A stretch of DNA of 64,000 nt from Dryococelus australis (Eukaryota > Arthropoda > Insecta > Phasmatodea > Phasmatidae). The notes beneath the pieces are model-generated. The model saw only the letters and a program-made list of their open reading frames with translations, was not told the origin of the DNA and did no database searches. A program made the translations under genes and the position numbers. Positions within the stretch are counted from its first letter, which is position 1, and every line of letters starts with the position of its first letter. Positions 1 to 10,610 of this stretch are shown in pieces. The stretch spans positions 29,237,418 to 29,301,417 of the forward strand of contig CM056999.1 in the NCBI GenBank assembly GCA_029891345.1. The letters are read 5' to 3'.

Positions 1-552
1 GTTGTAGATAATATACCAGATGCTGGTAAAATTTTTATTGGGAAATTGGAAATTCTGTGTCCAACTGTTGAGTACGATCCTATTTATGGAGATGAAATTA
101 AAGAAAAATTATACATACACCCCGAAATTCCAATTAGTTTTAATTATTGGCAATGCCTTGAAAAACCAGTACCTACTAATGCAAACTCATTTCAGTTTGA
201 TATAAAAGATCAGTTAAATTCAATCCAATTCGATATACCAGACTTTGTCATTGTTGGTTTTCAGCAAAACTGAAAAGAATATCCTGAGCAATCCACACAC
301 GGTTCAATGTTTGACTCTTGTTTCGTCAAAAATATTTATATTAAGAATGGACGGAATGAAGTGTTTCCCAAAGAGAATTGGAATTTAGACATTGATAATA
401 AAATTTTCGATAAGATGAATATTGCTTACAACGATTTTAGAAATTCAATGACTAAACTAGATACCCCTTATTGTAATAATGAACTGTGCTTCAATCCTGA
501 GTCATTTAATGGGAGAGACCATTCTATGTTATTGATTGTTCTTACAGAATAA
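1..552 (+). pseudogene. MCP: Polinton A major capsid protein, C-terminal part
   Basis: The double jelly-roll major capsid protein builds the pseudo-hexameric shell of Polinton-type particles. The stretch contains the FVIVGFQ motif at about 241 to 270, followed by the MFDSCFVKNIYIKNG block and an N-rich segment ending in a D/N-F-R pattern, which match the downstream half of insect Polinton capsid proteins as I know them. The start is outside the window. The gene is broken. The capsid of Polinton B (45.7 to 46.9 kb) has the equivalent region with different residues, so the two are different lineages. Confidence 0.7.
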
Positions 553-837
553 CTGCTATTGTAAAATATCGAACAAATCTGAAACTTACAGTTGTTTTCA
601 ATAAACCAATATCGGCTTCAACTATTTGTAATGTGTACTCATAAGCCAAAGAAACCTAATTTATGAAGTTAAAAGTGATAGAATCACCGAATCCCAATAG
701 TATGCAAGCATGTAAGGTTATCCATTAAAAACATTTACTGTTATATCATAGCGCTATAAGAATGTTTTAAATGGGCTCTGAAATAAAAACCGTTTGTGGT
801 TGTACATTCTTAATTGTGGCAACGGCTTCTTATTTCG

Positions 838-930
838 AGATGAGATGTCTCGAAATACTACTCGATCGGTTGTTGCAGAATGTCTGTCACGAACAATTTT
901 ATGCATAAAATATCGGCGATGAGGCAATAC
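838..930. repeat. Direct repeat of the BRO start region
   Basis: The sequence around 838 to 930 resembles 1680 to 1780 in the same orientation: both contain a CTCGAAA-CACTACT-like block, a CGATCGG block, a TGTCTGT block and a following CGATATCAG/AATATCGG block. The downstream copy covers the BRO start codon, so the upstream copy looks like the start region of a second BRO gene whose body is gone. Confidence 0.5.
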
Positions 931-1722
931 ATTGTCGCAATGAAGCAGTTATCTATCGACATGATGGGTATTTGCGCTTTCATTAGTTTGTACAGCATTA
1001 TGGGATTAGCATTGTCCAGAGACAGTAGCACATGCATTTCTGGGTTGTACACTCACCAGATGCTTTTGACATCTGATGGCATAGTATTGGTATCCATCGA
1101 TACTGATGAGCACAAATTGGTGATGTTTATCGATGTCTTCCGTTGGTGGTAGCATGTGAATGTTGATGATACTACTTCGCACGGCAATGATTGCGTTTGT
1201 AGCATCCAGTAGCGAATTGTAATTTTGCTCGATCCTGGACTCGCCGTGCTTGCGAATGGATGGCAGCACTTCTTTTGCCACCTACTTCTTAAACTGTCAA
1301 GTCTCGTCCTTTTTAGAAGCCAATATTAACGAATACAGACCAGATTCGTTGATGAAAACCACGTGTGGTTGGGAATTAAAGGGAGTCTGTGCGATAGACT
1401 TCCATTGCATACACAAGTTTTGAAGACTGTCTCTATCGTCATCGTCGACATTTAATATGATTTACTGTTTTGTATTTGCATACCCAAGTATTCTAGCAAC
1501 ATCTTTCGCTTTGAACCACGGATTGCCTTCTTCATCCATGATTACATACACCTCTCTACTGTCGTAGACGAGTTTGCTGTTTACAATGTCGATGAGCGAT
1601 TGCATTTTGGTAGATGCGCACAGGCTTACACGTGATACACGAATAATTTTGTGGCGTGCTTCGCTTGCGATCTTTCGAGGCGACATCTCATCTCGAAACA
1701 CTACTCCAAGTCGATCGGCCAT
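858..1722 (-). pseudogene. BRO-N family gene carried by Polinton A
   Basis: BRO (baculovirus repeated ORF) proteins are DNA-binding proteins widespread in large DNA viruses and some mobile elements. The N-terminal half shows the classic BRO-N blocks: WFKAKDVARILGYANTKQ near 1465 to 1515, PHVVFINESGLYSLILAS near 1310 to 1365, and KEVLPSIRKHG near 1245 to 1280. The ATG at 1720 to 1722 begins MADRLGVVF. The C-terminal part near 900 to 1050 (NPIMLYKLMKAQIP) is less conserved. The gene lies between the capsid and polymerase genes. It is broken. A direct repeat of its start region occurs at about 838 to 930, suggesting a lost tandem copy. Confidence 0.75.
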
Positions 1723-1864
1723 TGCAAACTGTCTGTTGCAAACGATTTCATGTGAACGATATCAGCTATAAGGCGAATTGCACTTCGTGATGGACAACTG
1801 CTCTGTCACAGTGTCACTCTTTTGCAATTTTGTAGTGTCCCCATGGTAGTGTATTAATGCTATC

Positions 1865-4800
1865 TTAAAGAATAAATCTTTTATCATCTTCGGGGCTTAA
1901 TGCTTTTTTCCTCATCTCAATGGTATAGAGTTCATGTTTCTTACTTCTAATAAGATTCATATTTTTTAACAACACTTTTATTACCAAAAAATACTTTTTG
2001 TAGTCATCAAAACTCATCTCATTTCTAACTACAGTATTTTTTACGCAATTTGCTCTTTTCTTTACACCACCCTCCACATTTAATGTGATCATTTTCGATT
2101 TCAAACCAATAAATTCTTCCATTATTTTTCCATTACATTCATCTTTCATTTTACCAATAATACTTTGTTAACTAACGATATACCATATGGGTTATCTTTC
2201 TATAGTCAGAAGTATCAAAATTGTCGACCATTTCTTTCATGTCACTTTAGAAGTCTGGTGTTTTTATATAATATATGTACGAATCAGTATATTGGTAGCA
2301 CAGTTCAATATTTTCTCCATACTTTAGCTTCATTATATTATAGTGAAAATAATACATTAAGACTTTCGATAGATCAAGTATACTCATTTCAACATAAATA
2401 GGTTCGTTAAAGCACAGTTTTGTTTTGTTCATATGAACTGCAACCAAAGAGCTAGTAAATATAGTCCTATCTTTAAAGCTTGGTTTAGCCACTAGTTTAT
2501 CCATTTGCTTAGAACTTGTGCACAACCCTATATCCACTCTGTTTCTAATATTCTCCATTGTTTTTCCAAAAACGGAATTGTTCATTAGCTTGTAGAAATC
2601 TTTTTCAAAGTAATTTGTAGACTTTGTTCGCATATTTGTGTTTAGATCAATATAGGACTTGAGCTAATCTGATTGATCGAACTCCAGAACTCTATGGATA
2701 TTTTTCAACTTCATTCCAAGAGATAGATATTGCTTAAGATTTACATAGTGTAATACATATTTTTCTTTACCATCCAGACTAGTCAAGAGTTTGGGGTTTT
2801 TTGAACCTTCCGGTATTTTATTCTCTGATGCCAATAGCAGATCTCTGTGGAGATCGTGTAGTACATGTGAGTATTCCAAATAAAATTCCAATATATACCC
2901 TTTGCTAGCATAATCTTCTTTTTTTGTTACATCTATATTTGTATTTACCCATTTAAACCCACCATAGAGCAAATACTGACTCATAACCCATCCATATAAG
3001 TTATTGGCATCCAGATATGTAAGATAAAAGATTTCCTTTGTGCTGTCATAAGCATTCATGTATTTATTATTTTCTTTAGAATACTGCTTACAACATTGTA
3101 AAATTCCACCATGAACACTTTTTCTATCACCAAAATCATGTCGTAATCTGTTAATAATTCTAGTTCTATTTTAGTGTGCTTGAGCATAGCATCCCATGCT
3201 AACCCTGGGGCTGTGAAATACCATTCTGGATCTAGCTTATATGTTTTGCGACATACATCTCTAAAATTTTCCATTATATCAGACAATATCAACACATCAG
3301 ATTTGTTATAGAGTTCTGTGTACTCTCTTAGAGATTTTATGTTGAATTTTTCCCACACCTCTCTCACAAATTCGAAATCTTCGACTGTAATGCCGCATTT
3401 ATTGAGTTTGTTGTAAAATGCATCTTTGGATTGAAGCGATGGCTCACAAAATTTTTCAGCACTGTCCATGTAGTCATATGGGTAGACACCTTTTCTTGTA
3501 ACAAAGTCAAGATGTTCATTGGAAAAATGCTTACACATTTCTCGGAATTGGCTTCTGGAAAGGTTGCTAGAGAGTTTATCGATACTACTAGCCATAAATT
3601 TAAATGAGTCAATAAATCTAAAATTTACTCTTCCACATACGTGCTTTGTAAAATAAATATATTTTTCTTTGTTGTTGGGAATTAGAGCAATCATATTTTC
3701 ATCGATGCCAAGATCTCTTATGAATAAATGTGTGTCATAGCCAGATAGATTGTGTATAAACACTGGGACAATACATGGACTTCTAAATGATATGTTACAA
3801 TCTCTGTGTGCAGCTCCCCTAAATTTCCCCGTAAGATGATCATCATCTCTCACAGAATCACCATTCAAAGGCTTTTCACATATATGGCAATGGGTAGATG
3901 TATCATAATCAATTTGTTCTTTCTGAGTTAGTGGAAGCATTGGTTTTTCATTTGTGTATATATCACCAATAGACTTTGCTTCTTCCATTAGCATTTTAAC
4001 GAACACAGTAGATGCATCAGACCCTTCATAAGTTACTGGCGGTTTATAGTATCCATGTACATATTTACATAGTAACAGAAGCTAATAGGCTCGTGTTTTC
4101 GGTATGGTTTCGTGTAACATTCGTCGGGGTTTGGTTGGCAAGTTTCGATTTCAGTCAACAAACATTCAAAATCAGCATATATCACATAGAGAACTCTCAA
4201 AGAATGATTTTGGTTTTGAAATCTTAATATGTCATTTTTTTGTTTAGATGGTTGTTCAACTCTAACACCATCGTGATCTCGACAGTCTTGTTCGTGATCT
4301 TTTAGCTTATTTACAGAGTAGAAATGTTGCAAACATCTATCACATATAAATATTTTGTGACTATTTTTCATTACTTGTGATGCCACAAGTCTCGAAAGAC
4401 TTTTTACCCAGCAGTAGTGGTCGTTCATTTTGTTTTTGATATAGAGTAGGTTTATATGCTTATCCGCCACATTTTTTGTTATTTTTAATGGACAGATTAT
4501 ATATATTTCTTACCGCCATCTTCTTCTTTGTATGCATATACATTAATAGAAATTCTACTTTTTTCTCAAAGTTTGGTATGCTATCCAATTCCATTGGAAA
4601 TTCCAAACCCTTAAGTGCATCATCAAACTCATGTTTGTAAGCTTCATATTTATTCACTCTTTGAGGGTCTTTCTTTACTTGATGCAATGCAGATAGAACA
4701 GACCACAAAAAACATTTTTGATCATCATTCTTAACATTAATTACAGCCTGCTCAGTTTTTATTTTTTTCTGGGAGATCAACATAAGAACTGCCCTTGAAT

Positions 4801-5108
4801 GGTACATATTTATTTTTCGCACTTCTAGTTTAAATATTCTGTTAAGTGCCCACTGAGATCCCTTTGCTTCGAATATCCATATATCAGCTGTTGGTATAAT
4901 TTTCTTCCAGATTAGTCGATTTCAGTATAATTTCGTTCTTTGTTTTAAAGGAGCTTTCTACATATTCAATATTCTCACCAATTCCCCTTTTGTACTCAGT
5001 GAAGAATTTCATGTTCACTTTGAATGATTTTGAATGCTTACTAATTAGCCCCATGGAAGTTTCTTTTACATCGTTTAGGAAATGCTTTGGGTCTTTGTAT
5101 GCATTCAC
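1865..5108 (-). pseudogene. POLB: Protein-primed DNA polymerase B of Polinton A
   Basis: Family B, protein-primed DNA polymerase that would copy the element from its terminal protein. In protein order (right to left): an N-terminal region around 4600 to 5100 with the CFLWSVLSALH block near 4700; a C2H2-like segment near 4280 to 4360 (FICDRCLQHF); the exonuclease motif YADFECLL near 4165 to 4190; an endonuclease-like zinc segment near 3800 to 3910 (CHICEKPL, DDDHLTGKFRGAAH); the VFIHNLSGYDTHLF block near 3715 to 3775; the palm motif with YLDANNLYGWVMSQ near 2970 to 3030; and MNNSVFGKTMENIRNR near 2540 to 2600. The pieces together cover most of the expected enzyme, which is usually near 1000 residues. 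It is broken in several places. Confidence 0.9.
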
Positions 5109-5113
5109 ATTCT

Positions 5114-5590
5114 TTACAGCATAAGTCTTGATCCTACTTTGAAATGCTGTTTCAATTTCTTCTGCACTGAATATGGGTGTGACTTAAGAATTTTACTTCT
5201 CAAGTGACTTCTTATGAGAGACGGTTTGTAATAGTGACTACACATTTCACATCTCACTTGTTTCTCTTGTGGGAACTTCTGTTTTGATATTAAGTGTTGT
5301 GGCACTTTAAAAATTTTCAATGCATATGTTGGTTCATGTGATTTATTACGTATTGGTGTAAGACCTTTGTACGATCTACTTTTAAGATGGCTTCTTATGA
5401 GAGACGGTTTGTAAAAGTGTTTACAAGTTTCACACTTGACATACTTCTCTTTAGATTTCTTCTTCTTTCTTTCTGCAAAGATGCCTTTCTTAAACTTATA
5501 TTGTTTCCAAACACTACCAGTTGTGTTAACCTTTTTCATTGCCATGGTTGTCATCATATTAGACATTGGTTGATTTTTATTTGGGCTCAT
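5114..5590 (-). CDS. Zinc-finger-like ORF next to POLB in Polinton A
   Basis: An open frame of 158 codons starting at the ATG at 5588 to 5590 with MSPNKNQPMSNMM. It is basic and contains two copies of one module: VKCETCKHFYKPSLIRSHLK and VRCEMCSHYYKPSLIRSHLR, each with C-x2-C, an aromatic, then L-x2-H, spaced about 60 residues apart. The modules resemble incomplete C2H2 fingers and suggest nucleic-acid binding. It follows the polymerase region head to tail and is among the few uninterrupted frames of the element. I do not know an established name for it; it may be the 5' part of the polymerase transcription unit or a separate Polinton accessory gene. Confidence 0.55.
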   Translation of the reverse strand: MSPNKNQPMSNMMTTMAMKKVNTTGSVWKQYKFKKGIFAERKKKKSKEKYVKCETCKHFYKPSLIRSHLKSRSYKGLTPIRNKSHEPTYALKIFKVPQHLISKQKFPQEKQVRCEMCSHYYKPSLIRSHLRSKILKSHPYSVQKKLKQHFKVGSRLML

Positions 5591-5649
5591 TTATTATATA
5601 CAATATTTTATTTTTTACGTGTTCAAATGTCTTGAGCCACTCTTTTTTC

Positions 5650-5832
5650 TCAATCGTTCAGTTTGGACGAATTAAACGTCTGGCCCCAGACGGATGAATC
5701 TTTTTCTCTGTCCCATGGCGCGATAACACGATATTCGTACAGTATGTTTTGTAGCACATTGCCAAATTCAGAGCGATAATTGTGTTTTAATGATTGGATA
5801 ATCATTAAAACTTTATAGAGATATGAGTACAA
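5650..5832 (-). other. Short ORF, Polinton A, unrecognised
   Basis: A 60-codon open frame beginning MYSYLYKVLMIIQSLKHN and ending SSKLND, with a WDREKDSSVWGQTFN segment that looks like real protein rather than random translation. It lies between the zinc-finger-like ORF and the small conserved ORF on the same strand. I do not recognise a family. It could be the end of a longer broken gene. Confidence 0.35.
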
Positions 5833-5865
5833 ATAAAAATCAACTGATGTCTAATACAACGATCA

Positions 5866-6156
5866 TGTACTCTTTAAAAAACCGAATAGAATGCCTTTGT
5901 TTAATGCCACAATCTTCCATGCCATCATATGCAAAATTTATACCTCCACGATTAACACAGTCTAAAACTATTTCGCTGGCAAGGTTACTTTAAAATTTCC
6001 AGAAGTAATTACCACTTTGTATCCATACTGTGTATCATATATTTCAGCAAGGTTTATGGGATAGGACTGTCCGATTGTAAGTTCGGAAAGTTTCTTAAAT
6101 TGTTGGGCTCTGTTCAATACATTTAGCAACTGGTCCATCTTTATTAGGGACAACAT
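5866..6156 (-). pseudogene. Small conserved ORF of Polinton A, OB-fold-like
   Basis: The frame starts MLSLIKMDQLLNVLNRAQQF and continues with LSELTIGQSYPI, an IYDTQYGYKVVI block and NFKVTLPAK. This pattern of a short helix, then a beta segment with TQYG and a K-V-x-LP end, recurs in small ORFs that I associate with insect Polinton-like DNA, and would suit a small single-strand-binding fold. A downstream segment near 5870 to 5960 with GGINFAYDG fits the usual end. The function is inferred only from pattern; the gene is broken. Confidence 0.45.
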
Positions 6157-6206
6157 TTTATTTTTTTACATATTCAAATGTATTGAGCCGCTCTTTGCAA
6201 CTTTTT

Positions 6207-6640
6207 GTAGTCACTTTTTGCGGTTGCACTCTAACGCAACTTTTTGCAGTCACTTTTTGCAGATGCCCCAAATGCAACTTTTTGCAGATGCCCCAAACGC
6301 AACTTTTTGCAGTCAATTTTTGCAGATGCCCCAAACACAACTTTTTGCAGTCACATTTTTGCAGTTGCGCTCGAATCGGCAGCTGATATTTTCCTGATGG
6401 CTCGTGCATTCAATTTACTGTTGGTTTTCTGATAACTGGGGGGCTGCTCCCAAACACAAGTTTTTGCAGATGCCCCAATCGCAAATTTTTTGCAGTCACT
6501 TTTTTGCGGCTGCGCTCGAATCGGCATGATGTTTTGGATCAGGAAAACAACGGTAATTTTTTCTGATGGTTTTCTGATGGTTTGGGCATTCAATTTGCTG
6601 TTGGTTTTCTGATGGTCGCGGGCTGCGCTCGAACCGGCAT
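6207..6640. repeat. Hierarchical tandem repeat at the end of Polinton A
   Basis: A short unit built from GCAACTTTTTGCAGTCA and TTTTTGCAGATGCCCCAAA blocks of about 25 to 38 bases repeats at least six times between 6207 and 6370. A longer unit contains a CATTCAATTT-CTGTTGGTTTTCTGAT segment, seen at 6409 and again at 6587, a spacing of 178 bases, each near a GCTCGAA-CGGCA block. It directly follows the small ORF of Polinton A and may be subterminal DNA of that element. Confidence 0.8.
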
Positions 6641-8800
6641 TTCTATACTGCTAGCAAACATTCACGCATTTTACGATAGTGAGATTGTCTTTTAACAATA
6701 CCAACAGTGCATATTTACTCTTGAATAAAAAAAACCCGGTCTGCGTTATATCGATAAAATAATGTCCGAAGTATTAAATATTCACTCAAAAAGTATTAAG
6801 GATAAAAAATAGAATTTTCAATTATATAAAATATGGGTTAAGAATCACGGTCTTAAGGGAATGCAGACACGACTGTTTATAAGTGACTTGCTGGTGATAC
6901 ATCATACTGTATGTTCAACAAACGTCTGTAAAACAGTAGATGTCCCAGTATAGTTTTCGTCTGGCACACGAATTGCCTTGCAATTTGAAACAGATATTTT
7001 TAATGTAAAATAATGCAGGTGTAGCTCTGATTACAGGAGGAAAGAGATACCACTTCACATTAGTAGGGAATCAAACATTCAACGTATCTCACAAAGAGAA
7101 AATGCTCTGCGTCGTTGTCAAAAACTGGACTAAGGCACGTTTGAATTTATGTTTCTTGTAAAAGGATTAATGTGATTTATTGATTGTTTAAAAACACGCA
7201 ATTCTATGAACATAAGTTTTGGTCAAATTTTAAGTTCTCGCGAAATATTATTTTGATTTTCCTGGCGTGTCTGATTGCACACAATTAAATGGTGCACCAT
7301 TTGTGCACTATTTCCCCGTCTGAAGGCAATGGGAACCTGCTGGCCTCCCAAACAGGTCGAAAAAGGCTGAATGTGTGCTGGGAAGCGAAGAGGCGAAGTA
7401 GTATCCCTGCCACGGCAGTGCCACCAACATTGCCACATAAGTCCGAATGCGCCTACTGCGCGTTAAACCGGAATCACACAGTTCTACATAGAACGACACC
7501 ACAGTTTAGAACCGAATTGCCAATCAAGTACAAGACGTCAGCACGAAAACTGTCGCACCACCACCATTCTTTGTTTCGAATTATTCATATTTTTATCAAG
7601 TCGTGCTCTTTGACAAACATGGTGTACAACTTTGCAAAGCGAAAAGAAAATCGACTAACTTTCCGTTTGTGCAAAATTCGCATCTTACAAAGGCAAAACT
7701 GTTTGACAATTGCGTAATTTTTGAAACCTTGGTCAGCAACATGTGTCCCACATTTCCCTTCTGTCCGTCGCCTTTGGAACTATTTAATTCTATGAACGCC
7801 TTTTAAATAGTACCAAAAAATCCTAACCTTCTAGTAAACTACTGTGCTGTAAATTGAAGCAATCACATTGAAAATGATTTGGTTGTGTCTATGTTGGTGT
7901 TTCGGTTGTGTCGTGCTCGTCAAAGCTATGTGACTCGAGCATTACAAACAAATAACACGTCACACTTCCACGTGTGCGTAAAACGTAGTGATTTACAGTA
8001 ACGATGGATGCAGCACTAGCGGCTGATTCAGAAGGCGATCACAGGGGACATGACCCCCCTCCCCTCCCTCACCAAAGAACCTCACATTGACGTGAAATTG
8101 TCCTGTGAACGTTTTAAGCTGAGATGAAATAACATAAGAATTGTTTAAAATATATATTTTATTTGATTAATATTGTTTCCTAAAACTATGTTCATACAGA
8201 GCCATCCTTGCATTTAAATGTCAGGCATCGAAATTCCGACCCTACACCTAGTAAAGAGAGTAAAACTTTATCTTTCGAGGTCAGCCACTGACCTTCGAGG
8301 TCAGCACCTAGACCGAGACCAATGATATACTTTCTTCTTATGAAAAGAAAATTTAAAAAACACGCGAAAAAGTACGATGCGTACATAACCTATTTAATAG
8401 CAAATAGATTCGTTTCATTCTTATTATATGAAGACCTAGACTATTTCCCAAGCAATTCGGATAATGTCATTGCAGTATAATATACTGCGGAGAAACACCA
8501 AAACAGACAGCTGATGGTAACACAAAAATGTAAACATAAAAGGCAACTTGTTTTTTTCCAACTGCATCTAACAGACAACCCCATTGCGGCTCGCAAAACT
8601 CGTCGTGGTTGGAGATCTGCGTGGACCGACAACACGGTCAAACGGCTAGGACAGATGCATCATCACAATTGTGGCAGCGCCTTAAAAAGGTTCACATAAG
8701 TCGTCATACGTTGGTTTCTGTATTTAAAAAGACCTCGCGGTCGTTTGAAGCAACGTTAATTAAATAATTTTTAAAGCCTCAGTTTGGATCTATACGTTAT
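6641..8800. other. Intergenic stretch, no gene recognised
   Basis: AT-rich sequence without a recognisable gene. The most structured part is about 7280 to 7560, which is locally GC-richer and has an open frame on each strand, but neither resembles a known family. No tRNA, LTR or inverted-repeat ends were found here. Confidence 0.5.
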
Positions 8801-8869
8801 TTCTTCTTACTTTGCATCCTTCTGCCATATGTAAGATTACCTTTTCCAACAGCTGATTGCTTTGCTGAA

Positions 8870-9045
8870 GCTTCATCAGAGTAAAACCGTTCGCCTCCAA
8901 CCAAGGCGAACCAGATTCGATTCCCAGTGGTGTCGCTCCGGGACGTTCGCACGTGGGTATCGTGCCAGAACATTCCGCTAGTCGGCGGGTTTTCTCCGGG
9001 ATATCCCGTTTTCTCTCCATTGCAGCCGCTCACTCCGATCTTTTT
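8870..9045 (+). mobile_element. SINE-like element
   Basis: The segment has a B-box-like GATTCGATTCCC at about 8915, a body with CGTGGGTATCGTGCC and CTAGTCGGCGGGTTTTCTCC, and ends in a T-rich tract near 9040. The GTTTTCTCC block with CGGCGGG recurs in the opposite orientation near 10230 to 10260 and more weakly near 48440, showing a dispersed family. The head is degenerate, so origin from a tRNA is inferred from the B box only. Confidence 0.5.
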
Positions 9046-9049
9046 TACT

Positions 9050-10105
9050 ACATACGTGGATTTTTTAGGAATGTAAATGTGTTAGCTACTGTAATGGAAA
9101 TTTATATTATAATGTGTTTAAAACAAGAAATGCTGTCTTCTATGACTAAAAGTTTAAACATTCCATTCGCAAGACAACGCCAGGAGTTAATAATTACCTT
9201 TTATTACTACAATGCTGGATTAACTAGGATAGTCCGTATGCAAGTGTGTTATTTATATTATACGTAGTTATTACCAGTGAATTTTCTCAATGATTTATTT
9301 TTTAAATCGTACCTTACCGTGAACAGCTTATGAAAGCTTGCTAATGTCAAACTAATGCGTAAAATATGATTTGGGACATCCAGTGACGTGATCTTGCAGG
9401 CCAATCACAGTAGGGACTGAGTTATGTTATCTCTGATTTTCGTGATTTGGTTTTCATTTTATCATTCCGTCTATTTACGTATTTCACCCTAGCACATATA
9501 GGTTTTGCCCTTTTATTGTGAAATGGAAAGACCTAAGGTAAAATATTGAACTATTCAATCAATGGGATTAAAAATTTTATAATGTAGAGGTTTGGAAGTT
9601 AAGGAAAGGTGTTCAGATAAAGCAGACACAGTGCACATATACATCGTTATGTTTGTATAGTGGAGAGACAGCATATAGCACATAGGTCATCAATAACTCG
9701 CAGCATTCAGGTACAAGAATTAAAGCGAATTATTTTTTATGTAAATTCAACAATATTTACAGGCTTTAGGCCTTACTGGGAATTTCAAATTAAGCTTATG
9801 TTAAGCAAAAGTGTCAAATCGCTTGTATGAAGTGCTTAATGTTAACAGTCGAATCGCATACTTAATTAATACTAATTATTTCGTCATTTTCATTTTCCAT
9901 ATTCTTCTCACGATTAATGCGCACAATACAATGAACATTTATGCATTTCTCAGGAGTATTTCTTTTGAAAATTATGGCCATCTAGCATTTTTCAGACTTT
10001 TAAAATATTACTATTGCCAAACTTTCGCCGCAAGTGAGCCTGTACAAATTTTATTTACAGTTTTCAATGTAAAACGCAACGAAATATATTGTGAGATTTT
10101 GATTT
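9050..10105. other. Intergenic stretch, nothing recognised
   Basis: AT-rich DNA. Open frames such as that at 9811 to 10107 have no family resemblance and look like chance. Confidence 0.5.
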
Positions 10106-10109
10106 GATC

Positions 10110-10275
10110 CACGAGTGGAGTGGAGAGATCTGGGCGGCTCTTAACATCGTGGTCTTGAGAGCCAATGAGCGTTAAGCGAGCTGAGAATGGAGCAGCGCCG
10201 CAAAGCAAGAGCGTAGGAAACAGGAGATCACCGAGAAAACCCGTCGACCAGCGGCATCGTCAGGGAATCCTACAC
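10110..10275 (-). mobile_element. SINE-like fragment, reverse orientation
   Basis: Contains GAGAAAACCCGTCGACCAGC near 10233, the reverse complement of the conserved body of the SINE-like element at 8.9 to 9.0 kb. The adjoining GGGCGGCTCTTAAC and GGTCTTGAGAG blocks near 10131 recur at 62465 and, more diverged, at 39738. It abuts the outer end of the giant inverted repeat. Confidence 0.45.
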
Positions 10276-10464
10276 GGTGAGTAGAGCACCCATGCCACTA
10301 CTGGGTCATAATTTATTCAAAAAGACGGTGGATGCATCTTTCACGTGCATGTCCCTCTCCCTCCTCCCTGGATGTGTACCGAAACAGTATGATGTGTCCC
10401 CTCCCCACACACCCTACACCCGTGATCTACTTTCCCTCCATTATGTTATCCCACCCCACCCCCT

Positions 10465-10610
10465 GTAGGACTGCGGAAGATGACAGGACCTGTTTTGACA
10501 GTCGTCATGGTCTGACTGACTGCTAGAGTGGCTAGCTTCGACAACCACTGGCCGTGGCTGGTATTGTGATCGATTCCCGCACAGGGTGATTGCGTATTTG
10601 TGAAATTAGC
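10465..10610 (+). mobile_element. tRNA-like SINE piece, left arm copy
   Basis: A GTGGCTAGCTTCGACAACCA segment near 10527 is followed about 35 bases later by a B-box-like GATCGATTCCCGC near 10569. The same arrangement is present in reverse at 26440 to 26600, so the insertion predates the arm duplication. Confidence 0.4.

Larger units (their letters stand above)
1..6200. mobile_element. Polinton/Maverick element A, decayed, left part outside window
   Basis: A virus-like DNA element recognised from its parts: a major capsid gene end on the plus strand at the window edge, then on the minus strand a BRO-N gene, a protein-primed family B polymerase, a zinc-finger-like ORF and a small conserved ORF. 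This combination of Polinton capsid and protein-primed polymerase is diagnostic of the family. The element is broken, with roughly ten breaks across its genes, so it is a fossil of moderate age. Its left end is outside the window and its right end is not clear; the tandem repeats starting near 6207 may be subterminal. No integrase, ATPase or protease from this copy is in view; they would lie to the left. Confidence 0.85.

Noticed and set aside
6183-6432. Cysteine-rich frames on both strands near 6.2 to 6.4 kb
   Set aside because: They are translations of the short tandem repeat array.
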